From NCBI RefSeq assembly GCF_009764355.1, contig NZ_LNUA01000032.1, positions 1 through 64,000 of the forward strand: a DNA stretch of 64,000 bases. Reading direction: 5' to 3'. Source of the stretch: Companilactobacillus bobalius. GTDB taxonomy: Bacteria; Bacillota; Bacilli; Lactobacillales; Lactobacillaceae. Made by a program: the position numbers and the translations under genes. Below the pieces are notes generated by a model that was not told the origin of the DNA, did not search any database, and saw only the letters and a program-made list of their open reading frames with translations. The number at the start of each line of letters is the position of its first letter. Within the stretch, counting starts at the first letter, position 1. This document shows positions 23,069-32,430 of this stretch, in pieces.

Positions 23069-24683
23069 AATTAATAATCAAATCACGACGTCGATAACCT
23101 AAGTAACCAATAATGATTAAAATAACTGCTATTGATAACTGCCACCAAAAGGTAGTGGGATCAAAGTTCTTAACGGGAACTTTAGTGATATATCCAAAAG
23201 GTGTTAATTTATTTAACCAGTCGGGCAATTTGAGCAGTTTTCCAAAGTATTGAACGAAGAAAGCCGCAATCAAATATCCGTAATTTAAAGTGATGAGTTT
23301 TGGCAGCCAACCGACTAAGCAGGTTGATATTCCGAGAAAAATCATAATTGGAGGAGTGTAACCCCAGAATCCACGCATGAAAATATACCAGACTAAGTGT
23401 TGCTTCATAACGGCGTTACCACTGGCATAGAGACCGTAGTTTCCAGCTAGAAAGATCAGCAAACTAGTAATTGTAGCAAGCAAGATGGTTGAAGCATAGA
23501 GTTTGAGACGACTGGTTGATGTTGAATGGATAATTTCTAAGTATCCTTTGTTCTCTCCAGTCTTGAGATAGTTGATCAAAGATATTCCCGGAATTAAAGC
23601 AAGAACAGCGAAGACAATCATTAGAATCGATAGGAACTGCTTAATGATTAAGATATTGGCCGCATTGATAGCCTTAGTATCAAGTAATTGTTTGAACATG
23701 GGATTGGTTTTGACAATATCCCCGATAGTGTTGAAAACTGAACCATAGCTAGCACCCAAGATCATCACACCAAAGAACCAAACTAAGATGTTCAGTCGAT
23801 TTAAACGCCAAAGTAGGGAAAACGGTCCGCGCAATAAGACACTGGCTTCCTTTCTTTCAGGTTTAGTGGCAATTAATCCTGAACCAATATCACGATGCCC
23901 ATTAAGTGTGAAGGCAATCAATATTAGAAAAATCGATAGTAGTAACATTAAGAAAACTGGGAGCCAATTATTATCTTTGTAAGTTGAGAATTTTTCTACC
24001 CAACCCATAGGAACGTACCAAGTGTAACTAGGCTTAGTCACATCCGTGATCATTCGTAGAAGGTACATGAGACCAAAAACTATATAGGAGAGGATGGTTG
24101 CCGTTCGTGCATTATCCGTCAATTGGGATATTACAGCAGCAATACTGGTAAACATAAAACCACAAGCACCCAATCCTAGTCCTAAAAGAAAATTACCGTT
24201 AGTATCGGTTCCATTCAGATTGGCAAACTCCAGCCCCAAGGCATAAACCAAACCAATTCCAAAATTCAAAATAAAGCTTTCTAGTAAAGTTGCTGAAAGA
24301 TTAGACAAGCGACCAACGGAATGGGCCTGAATCATTTCTAGAATGCCGTTTTCCTCTTCACCACGAGTATTACGAATAACGAAGTAGTAGTTCATGATGG
24401 CAGTAACGATAGCCATAAAGACAGTCATTTCTGAAGCAAAGACATCGGCAGTCGTATAAGGACCAGCTGGCATTTTACCAAAGAGTGAGATCATAGCGGG
24501 TGATTTCAGAGTCTTGATTATTTGATCAATTGAGGACTTATTACCATAGAGGTTAGTGAATTTACTAGCTACGCCAACGAACAATCCAATAAGGATGATG
24601 GCCCAAAGTATAAGTTTCACCCAATCACGTTTTAAGTTGAATCGAGTAAGAAAAAGCGTTTTTTGAAATTTATCATTTGGCAT
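23067..24683 (-). CDS. ABC-2 type export permease, 12-helix
   Basis: A 538-residue membrane protein with about 12 helices and an internal duplication, of the type annotated as polyketide antibiotic/multidrug ABC exporter permease. The repeated halves each carry a cytosolic NTRGEEENGILEMIQAHSV or TGENKGYLEIIHSTSTSRL loop. I start at the ATG at 24683 behind GAGGTG; it overlaps the end of the ATPase gene by 11 bases. Its partner ATPase is frameshifted and a TetR-type regulator upstream is reduced to a fragment, so this permease may be without function even though its own frame is intact. Confidence 0.82.
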   Translation of the reverse strand: MPNDKFQKTLFLTRFNLKRDWVKLILWAIILIGLFVGVASKFTNLYGNKSSIDQIIKTLKSPAMISLFGKMPAGPYTTADVFASEMTVFMAIVTAIMNYYFVIRNTRGEEENGILEMIQAHSVGRLSNLSATLLESFILNFGIGLVYALGLEFANLNGTDTNGNFLLGLGLGACGFMFTSIAAVISQLTDNARTATILSYIVFGLMYLLRMITDVTKPSYTWYVPMGWVEKFSTYKDNNWLPVFLMLLLSIFLILIAFTLNGHRDIGSGLIATKPERKEASVLLRGPFSLLWRLNRLNILVWFFGVMILGASYGSVFNTIGDIVKTNPMFKQLLDTKAINAANILIIKQFLSILMIVFAVLALIPGISLINYLKTGENKGYLEIIHSTSTSRLKLYASTILLATITSLLIFLAGNYGLYASGNAVMKQHLVWYIFMRGFWGYTPPIMIFLGISTCLVGWLPKLITLNYGYLIAAFFVQYFGKLLKLPDWLNKLTPFGYITKVPVKNFDPTTFWWQLSIAVILIIIGYLGYRRRDLIIN

Positions 24684-25595
24684 TATCTGACACCTCATTC
24701 GAGTCATAATAACGGAGGAATAAGTCTTCAAGAGTAGGTGGAGTTGCTTGTAATGAAAGAATCTGTTTTTGAGCTAAGTAGTTCATGATGTTATCAAGTT
24801 CTTCTGAATCAACCGCCAAAGTTGTAACGCCGTTATTATCAAAATTCACATTGTGAACTCCCGTTAGGTTTTGAATATCGGGTATAGCTGCTTTGGTTTG
24901 AACTTTAATAATGGTTCTAGTTAGATGTCTCATTTGTTCCAAAGTACCGGTCTCAACAATTTTGCCTTCTCGGATGATACCGATACGATCACACATTTTC
25001 TCCACTTCAGAGAGAATGTGGCTGGATAAAAGAACTGCTTTGCCCTTAGTTTTTAACTGGAGAACCTCTTTTTGAAAGATTTCTTCGTTTAAAGGATCAA
25101 GACCACTCGTCGGTTCATCGAAGATATAGAAATCAGCATCAGTTGAGAATGCAGCAATTAACGCTACTTTTTGACGATTCCCTTTAGAATAAGTACGTGC
25201 TTTCTTAGTTGGATCTAATTGGAAGGATTTAATCAATTGGTCAGTTTTTGCCGAATGTTTAGTGTGGCTTAATTTTAAAAAAAGATCGATAATTTCACCA
25301 CCACTGAGATTAGGCCAAAGATAAACATCGCCAGGAACATAGGCAAGTCGACGGTGAATGGCAACGGCATCTTTGAATACATATCCTGTTCAAAAATAGT
25401 AGCCTTGCCACCACTAGCGCGTAGAATACCTAATAAAGTACGAATGGTAGTCGACTTGCCAGCTCCATTTGGACCAATGAAGCCAAATACTTCTCCCGGA
25501 TAGATGTCGAAAGTAATATCTTTTAAGGCCTCAAATTTACCAAATTTCTTTTGAAGATGTTCAATATGTAAAGTAGGAATTTTTGCATTATCCAT
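24673..25595 (-). pseudogene. ABC transporter ATP-binding protein, single-base frameshift
   Basis: The ATPase partner of the permease, broken into two frames. The first part, from the ATG at 25595 (AGGGG upstream), holds Walker A GPNGAGKST. Near 25372-25378 the frame changes: restoring one A to a TCAAAGATGCC context gives continuous family-like sequence (KDAVAIHRRLAYVPGD). The second part holds the YSKGNRQKV signature and Walker B YIFDEPTSGLD. As written the product would stop soon after Walker A, so it should be inactive. A sequencing error in the short A run is the alternative, but the nearby TetR remnant supports real decay. Confidence 0.82.
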
Positions 25596-25703
25596 AATAA
25601 TTACCCCTAAAAATGAAATATATATTCCTGAATAGTTCATTATTTATCGAGTATATTAGAGCCAGAAAATAAGCATGTCAATAAGAAGGAAAGTTGGAAA
25701 TAA

Positions 25704-25802
25704 ATCATTTTGACGATCTTTTTGGAGGATATCAGAAACAAAAAGGCTTCTATAGCAGAAATTGCTAAAGAGGCCCGAGTATCACAAGTTAAGTACTCAT
25801 GA
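25704..25802 (+). pseudogene. remnant of a TetR-type regulator N-terminus
   Basis: The plus-strand frame reads NKKASIAEIAKEARVSQVKYS and then stops. This matches the helix-turn-helix of TetR regulators (IAEIAKEAGVSQ) and ends where the recognition helix should continue into YNYF. No start codon remains next to the GGAGG at 25725 and no ligand domain follows. Such regulators often sit beside ABC-2 export operons, so this is probably the degraded local regulator. Confidence 0.55.
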
Positions 25803-25818
25803 AAATGGCGTTATTCAT

Positions 25819-26469
25819 CTATTCTTTTACAGTATTATTGGGCGTTAAATATGGTAAACGTAATTGATAATCGTCGAAGAAGTCACTTTTGAGCTTACCG
25901 AATTCATCAATCAAGGCGTGAAGTTCTTCAGCTTGCTTGGATGTTAATTTGAAATCTCGTTCAACGGCATTTTTCAATTGCATGTAAGTTGGTTTTTCAA
26001 TGAAAGTATGCAAATGACGGAATAACTTCATGGAATAATTGTCAGCGACAAAGGTAGGACGATGAAAGTAGTAGAGTAATAGGACATCAGCTGTTTCGTT
26101 GCCAACGCCTTTGAGAGCAACTAATCGTTTACGCAACAAGTTGGTAGGGAGTTTCTCCCAATCAGCAAAATTATTTCGATAGGCCGTCAGTAGAGAACGT
26201 AAGTAGATGGCTTTATTATGAAAGAAGCCACTAGGTTGAATCAATTCTTGCAATTGATCTTGTGGTACAGCTAGCATTTTATCGACTTCAAAGTTGGTTA
26301 CTTGCTTGAGATTAGCTAACGAACGATCGGCGTTTTTCCAGTTAGTATTTTGAATCAAAATCATACCAGTTAACATTTCTTCAGTATTTTCAGCGGGCCA
26401 CCAGTTTTGCTCGCCCAATTTTTGGTGCAGTATATCTAATAAGTCATAAATCGTAATTTGTTTGTACAA
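25819..26469 (-). CDS. HhH-GPD DNA glycosylase, endonuclease III-like
   Basis: A 216-residue base-excision repair protein. The helix-hairpin-helix LVALKGVGNETAD (about residues 113-125) and the catalytic aspartate segment FVADNYSMKLFRH define the HhH-GPD superfamily. The C-terminal four-cysteine iron-sulphur loop of true endonuclease III is absent, which is typical of the shorter MagIII-like branch that removes alkylated bases. The start is TTG with AGGGGGA upstream. It is transcribed alone. The exact lesion specificity cannot be stated. Confidence 0.85.
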   Translation of the reverse strand: MYKQITIYDLLDILHQKLGEQNWWPAENTEEMLTGMILIQNTNWKNADRSLANLKQVTNFEVDKMLAVPQDQLQELIQPSGFFHNKAIYLRSLLTAYRNNFADWEKLPTNLLRKRLVALKGVGNETADVLLLYYFHRPTFVADNYSMKLFRHLHTFIEKPTYMQLKNAVERDFKLTSKQAEELHALIDEFGKLKSDFFDDYQLRLPYLTPNNTVKE

Positions 26470-26621
26470 AGTGAATATCCCCCTAAACGTTATTATCCAC
26501 TTGCCGGCTAAATTTGTCCGGAATTACTTCTTGGAGACGTTTTCATAGACATATGGTTTTATTTCAGAAAATAAATAGTGTTATCATATTTATCGCTGAG
26601 TTAATTACAGGGGGTGTAATT

Positions 26622-26900
26622 ATGTTAGGGACAATTTTTGTGATTGGTTCAATAGCCTCCTTGATTCTTGAGAAATATGTTTTAGCAAATAATTCACATG
26701 TATGGTTAGGAGCTATTGTGCCGGTACTATCAATTGGATTTATCGTCTGGTTGATGTTATCTAGCCTAATGCAATTCAACGCTACAAATATTCTACTTGC
26801 GATCATCTACGTATCGCTAAGTTTTATTTTCTGGGGACAAGGAAACGACTTGTATCACCAAAGAGTCGTTCACAAGGTTTATGAATCAAGTAATCTATAG
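26622..26900 (+). CDS. small membrane protein of unknown function
   Basis: A 92-residue protein made almost entirely of three hydrophobic segments and a short charged tail (HQRVVHKVYESSNL). The ATG at 26622 is six bases after AGGGGGTG; the longer open frame from 26514 lacks such a site. I do not recognise a family. It is divergent from the DNA glycosylase gene and convergent with pcp, with a strong terminator between. Confidence 0.65.
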   Translation: MLGTIFVIGSIASLILEKYVLANNSHVWLGAIVPVLSIGFIVWLMLSSLMQFNATNILLAIIYVSLSFIFWGQGNDLYHQRVVHKVYESSNL

Positions 26901-26903
26901 TAA

Positions 26904-26950
26904 AAAAGTTCTAAGCAAAGAGTAAATTCTTTGTTTAGAACTTTTTTTGT
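26904..26950. terminator. bidirectional terminator
   Basis: AAAGTTCTAA pairs with TTAGAACTTT and CAAAGA with TTCTTTG, with T runs on both strands, ending the small membrane gene and the pcp operon. Confidence 0.9.
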
Positions 26951-26964
26951 TTTTTTGATAGCGT

Positions 26965-27612
26965 TTAATTCAAACTACCACCGATAACTTCAATATCACC
27001 TTTACCATCGCGCTCAACAATGGCTGTAATGGCGGCAGTAATTCCCTTAACATCGTCAGCTAGTGAAAGAGAAGGTGTTTCAGGACGATTCAAAACTTGA
27101 TTAGGCAAGAAGGGAATGTGCATGAAACCAGCCTTTAAGTCAGGGAATTCTTTATCAATCATGTATTGAACTTGATACATGATGTGGTTGCAGACGTAAG
27201 TTCCGGCGGTTGTGGAAACTTGACTAGGAATTCCAGCTTCGATAATCGCCTGTGCCATAGCTTTAACGGGCAATTGTGTGAAATAAGCAGTCTGTCCATC
27301 TTCATGGATTGGTTGATTACGAGGTTGGTAACCAGCATTATCTTTAATTCGACCATCGTCAAAATTGATGGCAACTCTTTCAGGTGTTAAAGCGTAACGA
27401 CCACCAGCTTGGCCAATGTCCAAAACGTAATCGGGTTTATTATCAAGAATAGCTTGATGAACGACTTCAGCACATTTATTGAAGATAGTTGGAATCTCTA
27501 CTTTAATAATTTCAGCTCCAGCAATTGTATCGGGTAATTTCTTTACAGCTTCAATAGCCGGATTAATTTTGTCAGAACCAAAGGGATCAAAACCAGTTAC
27601 AAGAATTTTCAT
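26965..27612 (-). CDS. pcp: pyrrolidone-carboxylate peptidase
   Basis: A 215-residue cysteine peptidase that removes N-terminal pyroglutamate from peptides in the cytosol. The catalytic triad is visible: E in [13 protein letters not shown] (about residue 80), C in [15 protein letters not shown] (about 143), and H in [10 protein letters not shown] (about 167). Length is normal for the family and the ATG has a strong AAGGAGG site. It closes a three-gene minus-strand operon behind two membrane proteins of the DUF979 and DUF969 families. This conserved pairing suggests that the membrane proteins import or export pyroglutamyl peptides or 5-oxoproline. Confidence 0.95.
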   Translation of the reverse strand: MKILVTGFDPFGSDKINPAIEAVKKLPDTIAGAEIIKVEIPTIFNKCAEVVHQAILDNKPDYVLDIGQAGGRYALTPERVAINFDDGRIKDNAGYQPRNQPIHEDGQTAYFTQLPVKAMAQAIIEAGIPSQVSTTAGTYVCNHIMYQVQYMIDKEFPDLKAGFMHIPFLPNQVLNRPETPSLSLADDVKGITAAITAIVERDGKGDIEVIGGSLN

Positions 27613-27627
27613 AATAAAACTTCCTCC

Positions 27628-28545
27628 TTAAAATGCTAAAAAGTACATTAATATAATTTGAACGACTAATAGAGTTAGTGCAATTGGATATTGTTGTTTT
27701 ATGACGCCTAGATTATCTTTCATTTCTAGCAATGCTACAGGTAAAGAATTGAAATTAGCAGCCATTGGTGTCATTAAAGTACCACAATAACCAGATGTCA
27801 TACCTAATGCAGCAACTACAGCAGGGTTACCGCCCTGAGCTACAACAAAGGGAATACCGATCCCAGCTGTAATAACGGCAAAGGCAGCAAAAGCATTTCC
27901 CATTACCATGGTAAAAATTACCATAGCGACACAATATAGGACTACTCCTAAGAGGTGATTACCTGCTGGGAAGACACCTGAAATGGCTTTGGAAGTAACA
28001 TCGCCAACACCAGAAGCAGTAAAAATAACACCTAGTGTAGCCAACAACTGTGGCAATACACCGGCAGTTCCGACGGAACGAACCATTCTTTCACTATCAT
28101 GATAAGTAGTTTTAGCATCAGTTTTAGATATGATCATAGCAATAATCAAGGCAATTACTGAAGCAATACCGATTCCGACTTGACCGCCTAATTTAGTGAA
28201 CTGACTGATTAGAATAGAGAAGATAGCAAGAACAACACTAGGGAAGAATAACCAAGCCCCTAAACGCTTAGCTGATTTTTCAGCAATTTCTTTATTAACT
28301 TCCTTTAGCTTACCGACTTTGATTTGCTTGAGTAAGGAAAGTACACCCACAAAAACAATCAAGAGACCGATGACAAGATTAGGTAAGTATTTTCCAACAG
28401 CAAAGATAATGCCCATGATTAACCAGAATAATCCGGTACCAATGCGAGCTGAATTATCTTTGTCACGGAATGATTCGATACTGGCGAAGACCATAATCAA
28501 ACCAATTAGAACGTAGAAGATTTCTAGAATATTATTAACATTCAT
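27628..28545 (-). CDS. DUF979 family membrane protein
   Basis: A 305-residue polytopic protein with about nine hydrophobic segments, recognised as DUF979 from its position and the GNAFAAFAVITAGIGIPFVVA region. DUF969 and DUF979 proteins occur together beside pcp in many Firmicutes and look like the two halves of a permease of the gluconate/citrate-transporter type. The GTLMTPMAANFN segment resembles the re-entrant loops of such carriers. Start ATG with GCGAGG in front, 17 bases after DUF969. Transport of a pyroglutamate-containing compound is inferred from the neighbour, not shown. Confidence 0.88.
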   Translation of the reverse strand: MNVNNILEIFYVLIGLIMVFASIESFRDKDNSARIGTGLFWLIMGIIFAVGKYLPNLVIGLLIVFVGVLSLLKQIKVGKLKEVNKEIAEKSAKRLGAWLFFPSVVLAIFSILISQFTKLGGQVGIGIASVIALIIAMIISKTDAKTTYHDSERMVRSVGTAGVLPQLLATLGVIFTASGVGDVTSKAISGVFPAGNHLLGVVLYCVAMVIFTMVMGNAFAAFAVITAGIGIPFVVAQGGNPAVVAALGMTSGYCGTLMTPMAANFNSLPVALLEMKDNLGVIKQQYPIALTLLVVQIILMYFLAF

Positions 28546-28562
28546 ATATTTAACCTCGCTTA

Positions 28563-29219
28563 TTAGACTTCAAATTGTTTATCAAAACGTCTGTTGTAAT
28601 AAGCGGTAATTAAGAACGTGATGACAGCCATTGGAATTGAGTAAAGTACGATGTTAGCTGGTGTGGCAGTATAGCCGAGTGATTTCATGGTACTAGACAT
28701 TAAGAGGACACCACTTGAAGCGATGAATAGATTTTGTGAGAAAAAGTTACCAAAGTTGTCAGTTGCGGCGGCACGAGCTTTGATCAAATCAACTTGTTTA
28801 TCGGTTAAAGGCTTTTTGACACTAGCAGCGGCTTGAGCCATTGGATTGATTAAAGGACGGATGAATTGAACTTGACCAGAAAGTGCGATACCCATAGCAT
28901 CGGTAATTTCACGAATTGCTAAATAAAGATTGAATATTTTTCCAGCAGAAAGATTTTTAATTTTGCTAATACCGTTGACGGCAGCTTGCTTCAAACCATG
29001 ACTTTCAACGACACCAATCATTGGTAGAGTGAGGAAAAATAGTGAAACCATACGATTATCCATAAACCCTTTTCCAAGGATTGTCAGTACGTGAGTTATG
29101 GACATACCAGAAACTAAACCAGTTGCCAGAGCGGCAGCGACAACAACAGCTATAGTATCTAATTTGAAAGCAAAGCCAAGAATAATAATAACGATTCCAA
29201 TTAATTTTAAATATTCCAT
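28563..29219 (-). CDS. DUF969 family membrane protein
   Basis: A 218-residue membrane protein with about five hydrophobic segments, the first gene of the DUF969-DUF979-pcp operon. The segment FLTLPMIGVVESHGLKQAA and the GQVQFIRPLINPMAQAAA loop are characteristic. It probably forms one half of a heteromeric transporter with DUF979. A perfect AGGAGG site precedes the ATG. No operator is evident in the short upstream region. Confidence 0.88.
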   Translation of the reverse strand: MEYLKLIGIVIIILGFAFKLDTIAVVVAAALATGLVSGMSITHVLTILGKGFMDNRMVSLFFLTLPMIGVVESHGLKQAAVNGISKIKNLSAGKIFNLYLAIREITDAMGIALSGQVQFIRPLINPMAQAAASVKKPLTDKQVDLIKARAAATDNFGNFFSQNLFIASSGVLLMSSTMKSLGYTATPANIVLYSIPMAVITFLITAYYNRRFDKQFEV

Positions 29220-29307
29220 TCTGTTTCCTCCTAATTATTAAATTTATTCCCTATTTTAGCACGCATTATTTAATAAAAGTTAGAATGATTAAAAAAAGTC
29301 TAATAAA

Positions 29308-29345
29308 AAAAGACGCAACCAAGATATTATCGGTTGTGTCTTTAC
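29308..29345 (-). terminator. terminator of the cardiolipin synthase gene
   Basis: On the minus strand AAAGACACAACC pairs with GGTTGCGTCTTT (one mismatch), followed by T. Confidence 0.85.
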
Positions 29346-29356
29346 GTAAGTTGAAT

Positions 29357-30823
29357 TTAAAGGATAGGTGATAACAAACGAGAGAAGCGTTGTTTGAAAT
29401 GAAGCCACATTCCTTGTTCTTTAATAATTTCTGGAGTTAATAATAGTGAATCTTTCATATCATTCTCAAATGAACGAGCAATTTGATGAGCCACTTTAGC
29501 ATCGTAGATAAAGGCATTAGCTTCAAAATTTAGCGAGTAACTTCTAAAATCGTGGTTCATTGAACCAACGGAACAAATCTTGCCATCAAAGACAGAAGTC
29601 TTAGCGTGCAAGAATCCCTTTTGGTAGCTGTAAATCTTGATACCATAAGTAGTCAATAAATTGGCATAGTATTGCGTTGCACGATAAATGAAGGGATGAT
29701 CAGGCATACATGGAATCATGATTCTGACATCAACTCCGGAACGGGCAGCAATTGTTAGAGCGGTAAACATAGCATCATCTGGTACCAAGTAAGGCGATTG
29801 AATCCAAACGCTCTTCTTAGCACTGACAATCATATCAATGAATCCGTCTTTTAAAATTTCTTCACGACTATCGGGTCCATCAGAAATAATCTGAATTGGC
29901 AGATTAGCATCAGAATTAAATTTATCGGATGGAAAGTATTTTTCCAAGAAAGCTAAAGGTTCAGCGTTACGGTCTAGGGAAGCATTCCAATCACGGAAAA
30001 ATCTCTCCTGTAACAAGAGGGTAGCGGCACCAAAAATTCTGGAGTGGGTGTCACGCCAATAACCAAACTTTTCAGTCGTATTGACATATTGGTCACCGAC
30101 GTTAAACCCACCGATCCAACCAGTTGTACCATCAATAACAACGATCTTTCGGTGCAAGTGATAGTTCAAACGAGTTTTAGCAATGACATTTTTAGAAGTG
30201 ATAAAAGGTAAGACTTCACCACCAGCAGCTTGAAATTCCTTGAAATATCTTGGCTTAGTTCCACCAGAACCCCATGGGTCATATAGGATACGGACTTCTA
30301 ATCCTTCTTTAGCTTTTTGTGTTAAGAGATCAAGAAATTTGTCTCCAATGTCACTCTTAATAAAAGCATAGTATTCGACATGAACGGTTTCTTTAGCTTG
30401 ACGGATGTCCTCAAACATACCCTTGAACTTTTCTTGTCCATCAAAATAAAGTTTGATCTCGTTATGACGAGTTAACGGTGCTTCTTCAGTCTCATTGAAG
30501 AATCTTATTATGTGGTCCGCATAATGTGTCTCATCGTAACGTGAGGCGTTTTGCGGACGTTTTTGAGCGGCAATAGCCATTCTTTTCAGCTGGCTTAAAC
30601 TATAGTGCTCTTGTTTACTGATATTAAATATCTTTTCTTGAGCAATCCCACGTCCCAGAAATGCATAGATAAGGAACCCCAAAATTGGTAGTAGAACAAG
30701 AACTAAAATCCAAGCCCAAGTAGTAACGATATTACGAGGTCTATGGAAAACAGTAATAAGTGCGGATATAGTATTGACTGTTAGAATTATGAGAATTAGC
30801 CAGATGATCCAAGTATCAATCAT
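29357..30823 (-). CDS. cls: cardiolipin synthase
   Basis: A 488-residue membrane enzyme that condenses two phosphatidylglycerols into cardiolipin. Two N-terminal helices (residues 4-22 and 35-55) anchor it. Two phospholipase D motifs follow: HLHRKIVVIDGTTGWIGGFN near residue 220 and FLHAKTSVFDGKICSVGSMN near residue 402, each with the HxK(x)4D residues. Length is that of bacterial ClsA-type synthases. GAGGGG lies before the ATG. It is monocistronic, with terminators on both sides. Confidence 0.94.
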   Translation of the reverse strand: MIDTWIIWLILIILTVNTISALITVFHRPRNIVTTWAWILVLVLLPILGFLIYAFLGRGIAQEKIFNISKQEHYSLSQLKRMAIAAQKRPQNASRYDETHYADHIIRFFNETEEAPLTRHNEIKLYFDGQEKFKGMFEDIRQAKETVHVEYYAFIKSDIGDKFLDLLTQKAKEGLEVRILYDPWGSGGTKPRYFKEFQAAGGEVLPFITSKNVIAKTRLNYHLHRKIVVIDGTTGWIGGFNVGDQYVNTTEKFGYWRDTHSRIFGAATLLLQERFFRDWNASLDRNAEPLAFLEKYFPSDKFNSDANLPIQIISDGPDSREEILKDGFIDMIVSAKKSVWIQSPYLVPDDAMFTALTIAARSGVDVRIMIPCMPDHPFIYRATQYYANLLTTYGIKIYSYQKGFLHAKTSVFDGKICSVGSMNHDFRSYSLNFEANAFIYDAKVAHQIARSFENDMKDSLLLTPEIIKEQGMWLHFKQRFSRLLSPIL

Positions 30824-30908
30824 AAAATAAATTCCCCTCTATTTATTTATAAAGAAAGTTTACTTCAAAATACTAATAAAATCTAATTATTGAATATAAT
30901 TTGGTAAT

Positions 30909-30934
30909 AAAAAAAGCCGCTTTCGCGACTTTTA
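30909..30934 (-). terminator. terminator of the YugP-like gene
   Basis: On the minus strand AAAAGTCGC pairs with GCGGCTTTT (one mismatch) around GAAA, with a T run after it. Confidence 0.75.
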
Positions 30935-30935
30935 C

Positions 30936-31631
30936 TTAATTTCTGTTATCACCGAAAATTAGTATCAAACGTAATAGTTGTAAGGCAGTTGAGATAACAG
31001 CGGCCACATAAGTTAAAGCAGCGGCGAAAAGAACTTGTTTAACCATTGGCACTTCGTCACTATCGACAAGTGTACTGGAACTTAAGATCTTTACGGCACG
31101 ACCAGAAGCATTGAACTCAACTGGTAGAGTGACAACTTGAAACAAAACAACTAAAGCGAATAACCAAATTCCGATTTGAATCAGAGTTTGATTTGCACCC
31201 AAGATAACACCTAATAAGATGATTGGAATTGAGAAGTTAGATCCAAGATTTACAGCAGGGACCAAAGCTGATCTCAATCTCATAGGGGCGTAACTTGTTT
31301 GGTCTTGAATGGCATGTCCACACTCATGGGCTGCCACACCGATAGCCGCAACAGAAGTTGAATCGTAGGTAGATTCAGAAAGATTCAACGTTTTATTAGT
31401 AGGGTTGTAGTTATCAGTTAACTTACCACTAACTCTTTGAATTTGAACGTTTTGAAGCCCAGCATTATCAAGAATAAATCTAGCAGCATCAGCACCACTA
31501 GTTCCGTGGTGACTAGGAACTTCATCATACTTTTTGAAATTATGATTTACATACCATGATGCCCATAAACTGATAACAAGACCAATAATTATCAGGAGAT
31601 AGCTGGGACCAAAGAAACCATATGTATACAT
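30936..31631 (-). CDS. neutral zinc metallopeptidase, YugP family
   Basis: A 231-residue membrane-associated protease-like protein. The zinc-binding HECGH is at residues 102-106. One N-terminal helix (about 9-28) and three C-terminal hydrophobic segments surround the catalytic part. The family (YugP, Pfam zinc metallopeptidase 2) is widespread, but its substrates are not established; membrane protein quality control is a guess. Start ATG with AGAGGAG. A gene of unknown function lies six bases upstream and is probably co-transcribed. Confidence 0.88.
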   Translation of the reverse strand: MYTYGFFGPSYLLIIIGLVISLWASWYVNHNFKKYDEVPSHHGTSGADAARFILDNAGLQNVQIQRVSGKLTDNYNPTNKTLNLSESTYDSTSVAAIGVAAHECGHAIQDQTSYAPMRLRSALVPAVNLGSNFSIPIILLGVILGANQTLIQIGIWLFALVVLFQVVTLPVEFNASGRAVKILSSSTLVDSDEVPMVKQVLFAAALTYVAAVISTALQLLRLILIFGDNRN

Positions 31632-31637
31632 ATATTG

Positions 31638-32087
31638 TTAACTCCTCTTTAATAACTTTTTGTTAAAGATAGTATAACCATTATTTGTGAAGTTTTCTTG
31701 AACTAGGTGGTCCAAGTCGTTAATTTCAATATCTGTCAATAAGATTTGATCACGCAAGAAGATGAGTAGTCGATCGGAGATTTCTTTCTTTTCATCATCA
31801 GTTAGACCTTTGAAAGTTATCATCAATGCTGCTGAATGTTTTTCCAAATCAAGGTCACTGAGACTGATCAATGCTGAGATCTGCTTGGCATCCTTCTTTT
31901 GAATAAACCAGTAAATACCATCGTTCTTCATGATAACTTTAGCGGTATTAGAGATATATTCGGTTGTGGGGTCGATATCCTCATCTAGAAACTCACTAAC
32001 TTCTTTTAGATTAAAGCGACTGGGAAAGTCCCAGCAGAAGTTATTTGTGATAAAAGGTCGATAATCGCGCATTTTTTGGTTTGTCAT
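31638..32087 (-). CDS. conserved hypothetical protein
   Basis: A 149-residue soluble, acidic protein that I do not recognise. The C-terminal ending NNGYTIFNKKLLKRS resembles the last strands of GNAT-type proteins, but no acetyl-CoA loop (RxxGxG/A) is visible. The middle has SLSDLDLEKHSAALMITF and a long helix DDEKKEISDRLLIFLRDQ. No clear ribosome-binding site precedes the ATG at 32087, and an internal ATG at 32072 is an alternative start. It probably forms an operon with the YugP-like gene. A GC-richer repeat lies immediately upstream. Confidence 0.6.
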   Translation of the reverse strand: MTNQKMRDYRPFITNNFCWDFPSRFNLKEVSEFLDEDIDPTTEYISNTAKVIMKNDGIYWFIQKKDAKQISALISLSDLDLEKHSAALMITFKGLTDDEKKEISDRLLIFLRDQILLTDIEINDLDHLVQENFTNNGYTIFNKKLLKRS

Positions 32088-32189
32088 TAAAAAATTTCAT
32101 ACGGTGGTTGGTCGTATTACTTATCCCTCCCTTTTTCTTATTGTGGTTTGTGGTTCTTTTTTGGAATAACCATTGTTCTATGTTTAATA

Positions 32190-32430
32190 GTGGAAACGAG
32201 CTCCACAGGCCAGATTCTTGTGCTTTGTCTGACTTCACGAACTACCTGCTTCGCGGCTAATTCGCAAAGTCCTGCAAATGCTCGGAACTGTTCCGCTCTC
32301 TATTTGAAACGAGCTCCACAAGGGCAACCTCTTCCGGTTTGCTACAGTATTGAAATTGCCCACATGGTGCCGCGTGCGATTCCAATACTTAGGCAAATCC
32401 TCGGAGGCTAACCGCCCTTGCTCCGCCCTC
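32190..32430. repeat. two tandem degenerate GC-richer repeat units
   Basis: GAAACGAGCTCCACA occurs at 32193-32207 and 32306-32320 (113-base period). Each unit also keeps a GCAAAT-C-TCGGA segment and ends with GCTC(CGCC)CTCT. On the minus strand each has a central hairpin of different sequence (GACTT/AAGTC in one, AGTATTG/CAATACT in the other). The region is visibly richer in G+C than its surroundings. It fills the gap between the YhgE gene and the hypothetical gene downstream. The plus-strand frame across it has no ribosome-binding site. Confidence 0.65.

Noticed and set aside
32148..32411. Plus-strand 87-codon frame across the GC-richer tandem repeat
   Set aside because: No ribosome-binding site, and the two repeat units do not keep the frame (113-base period is not a multiple of three).
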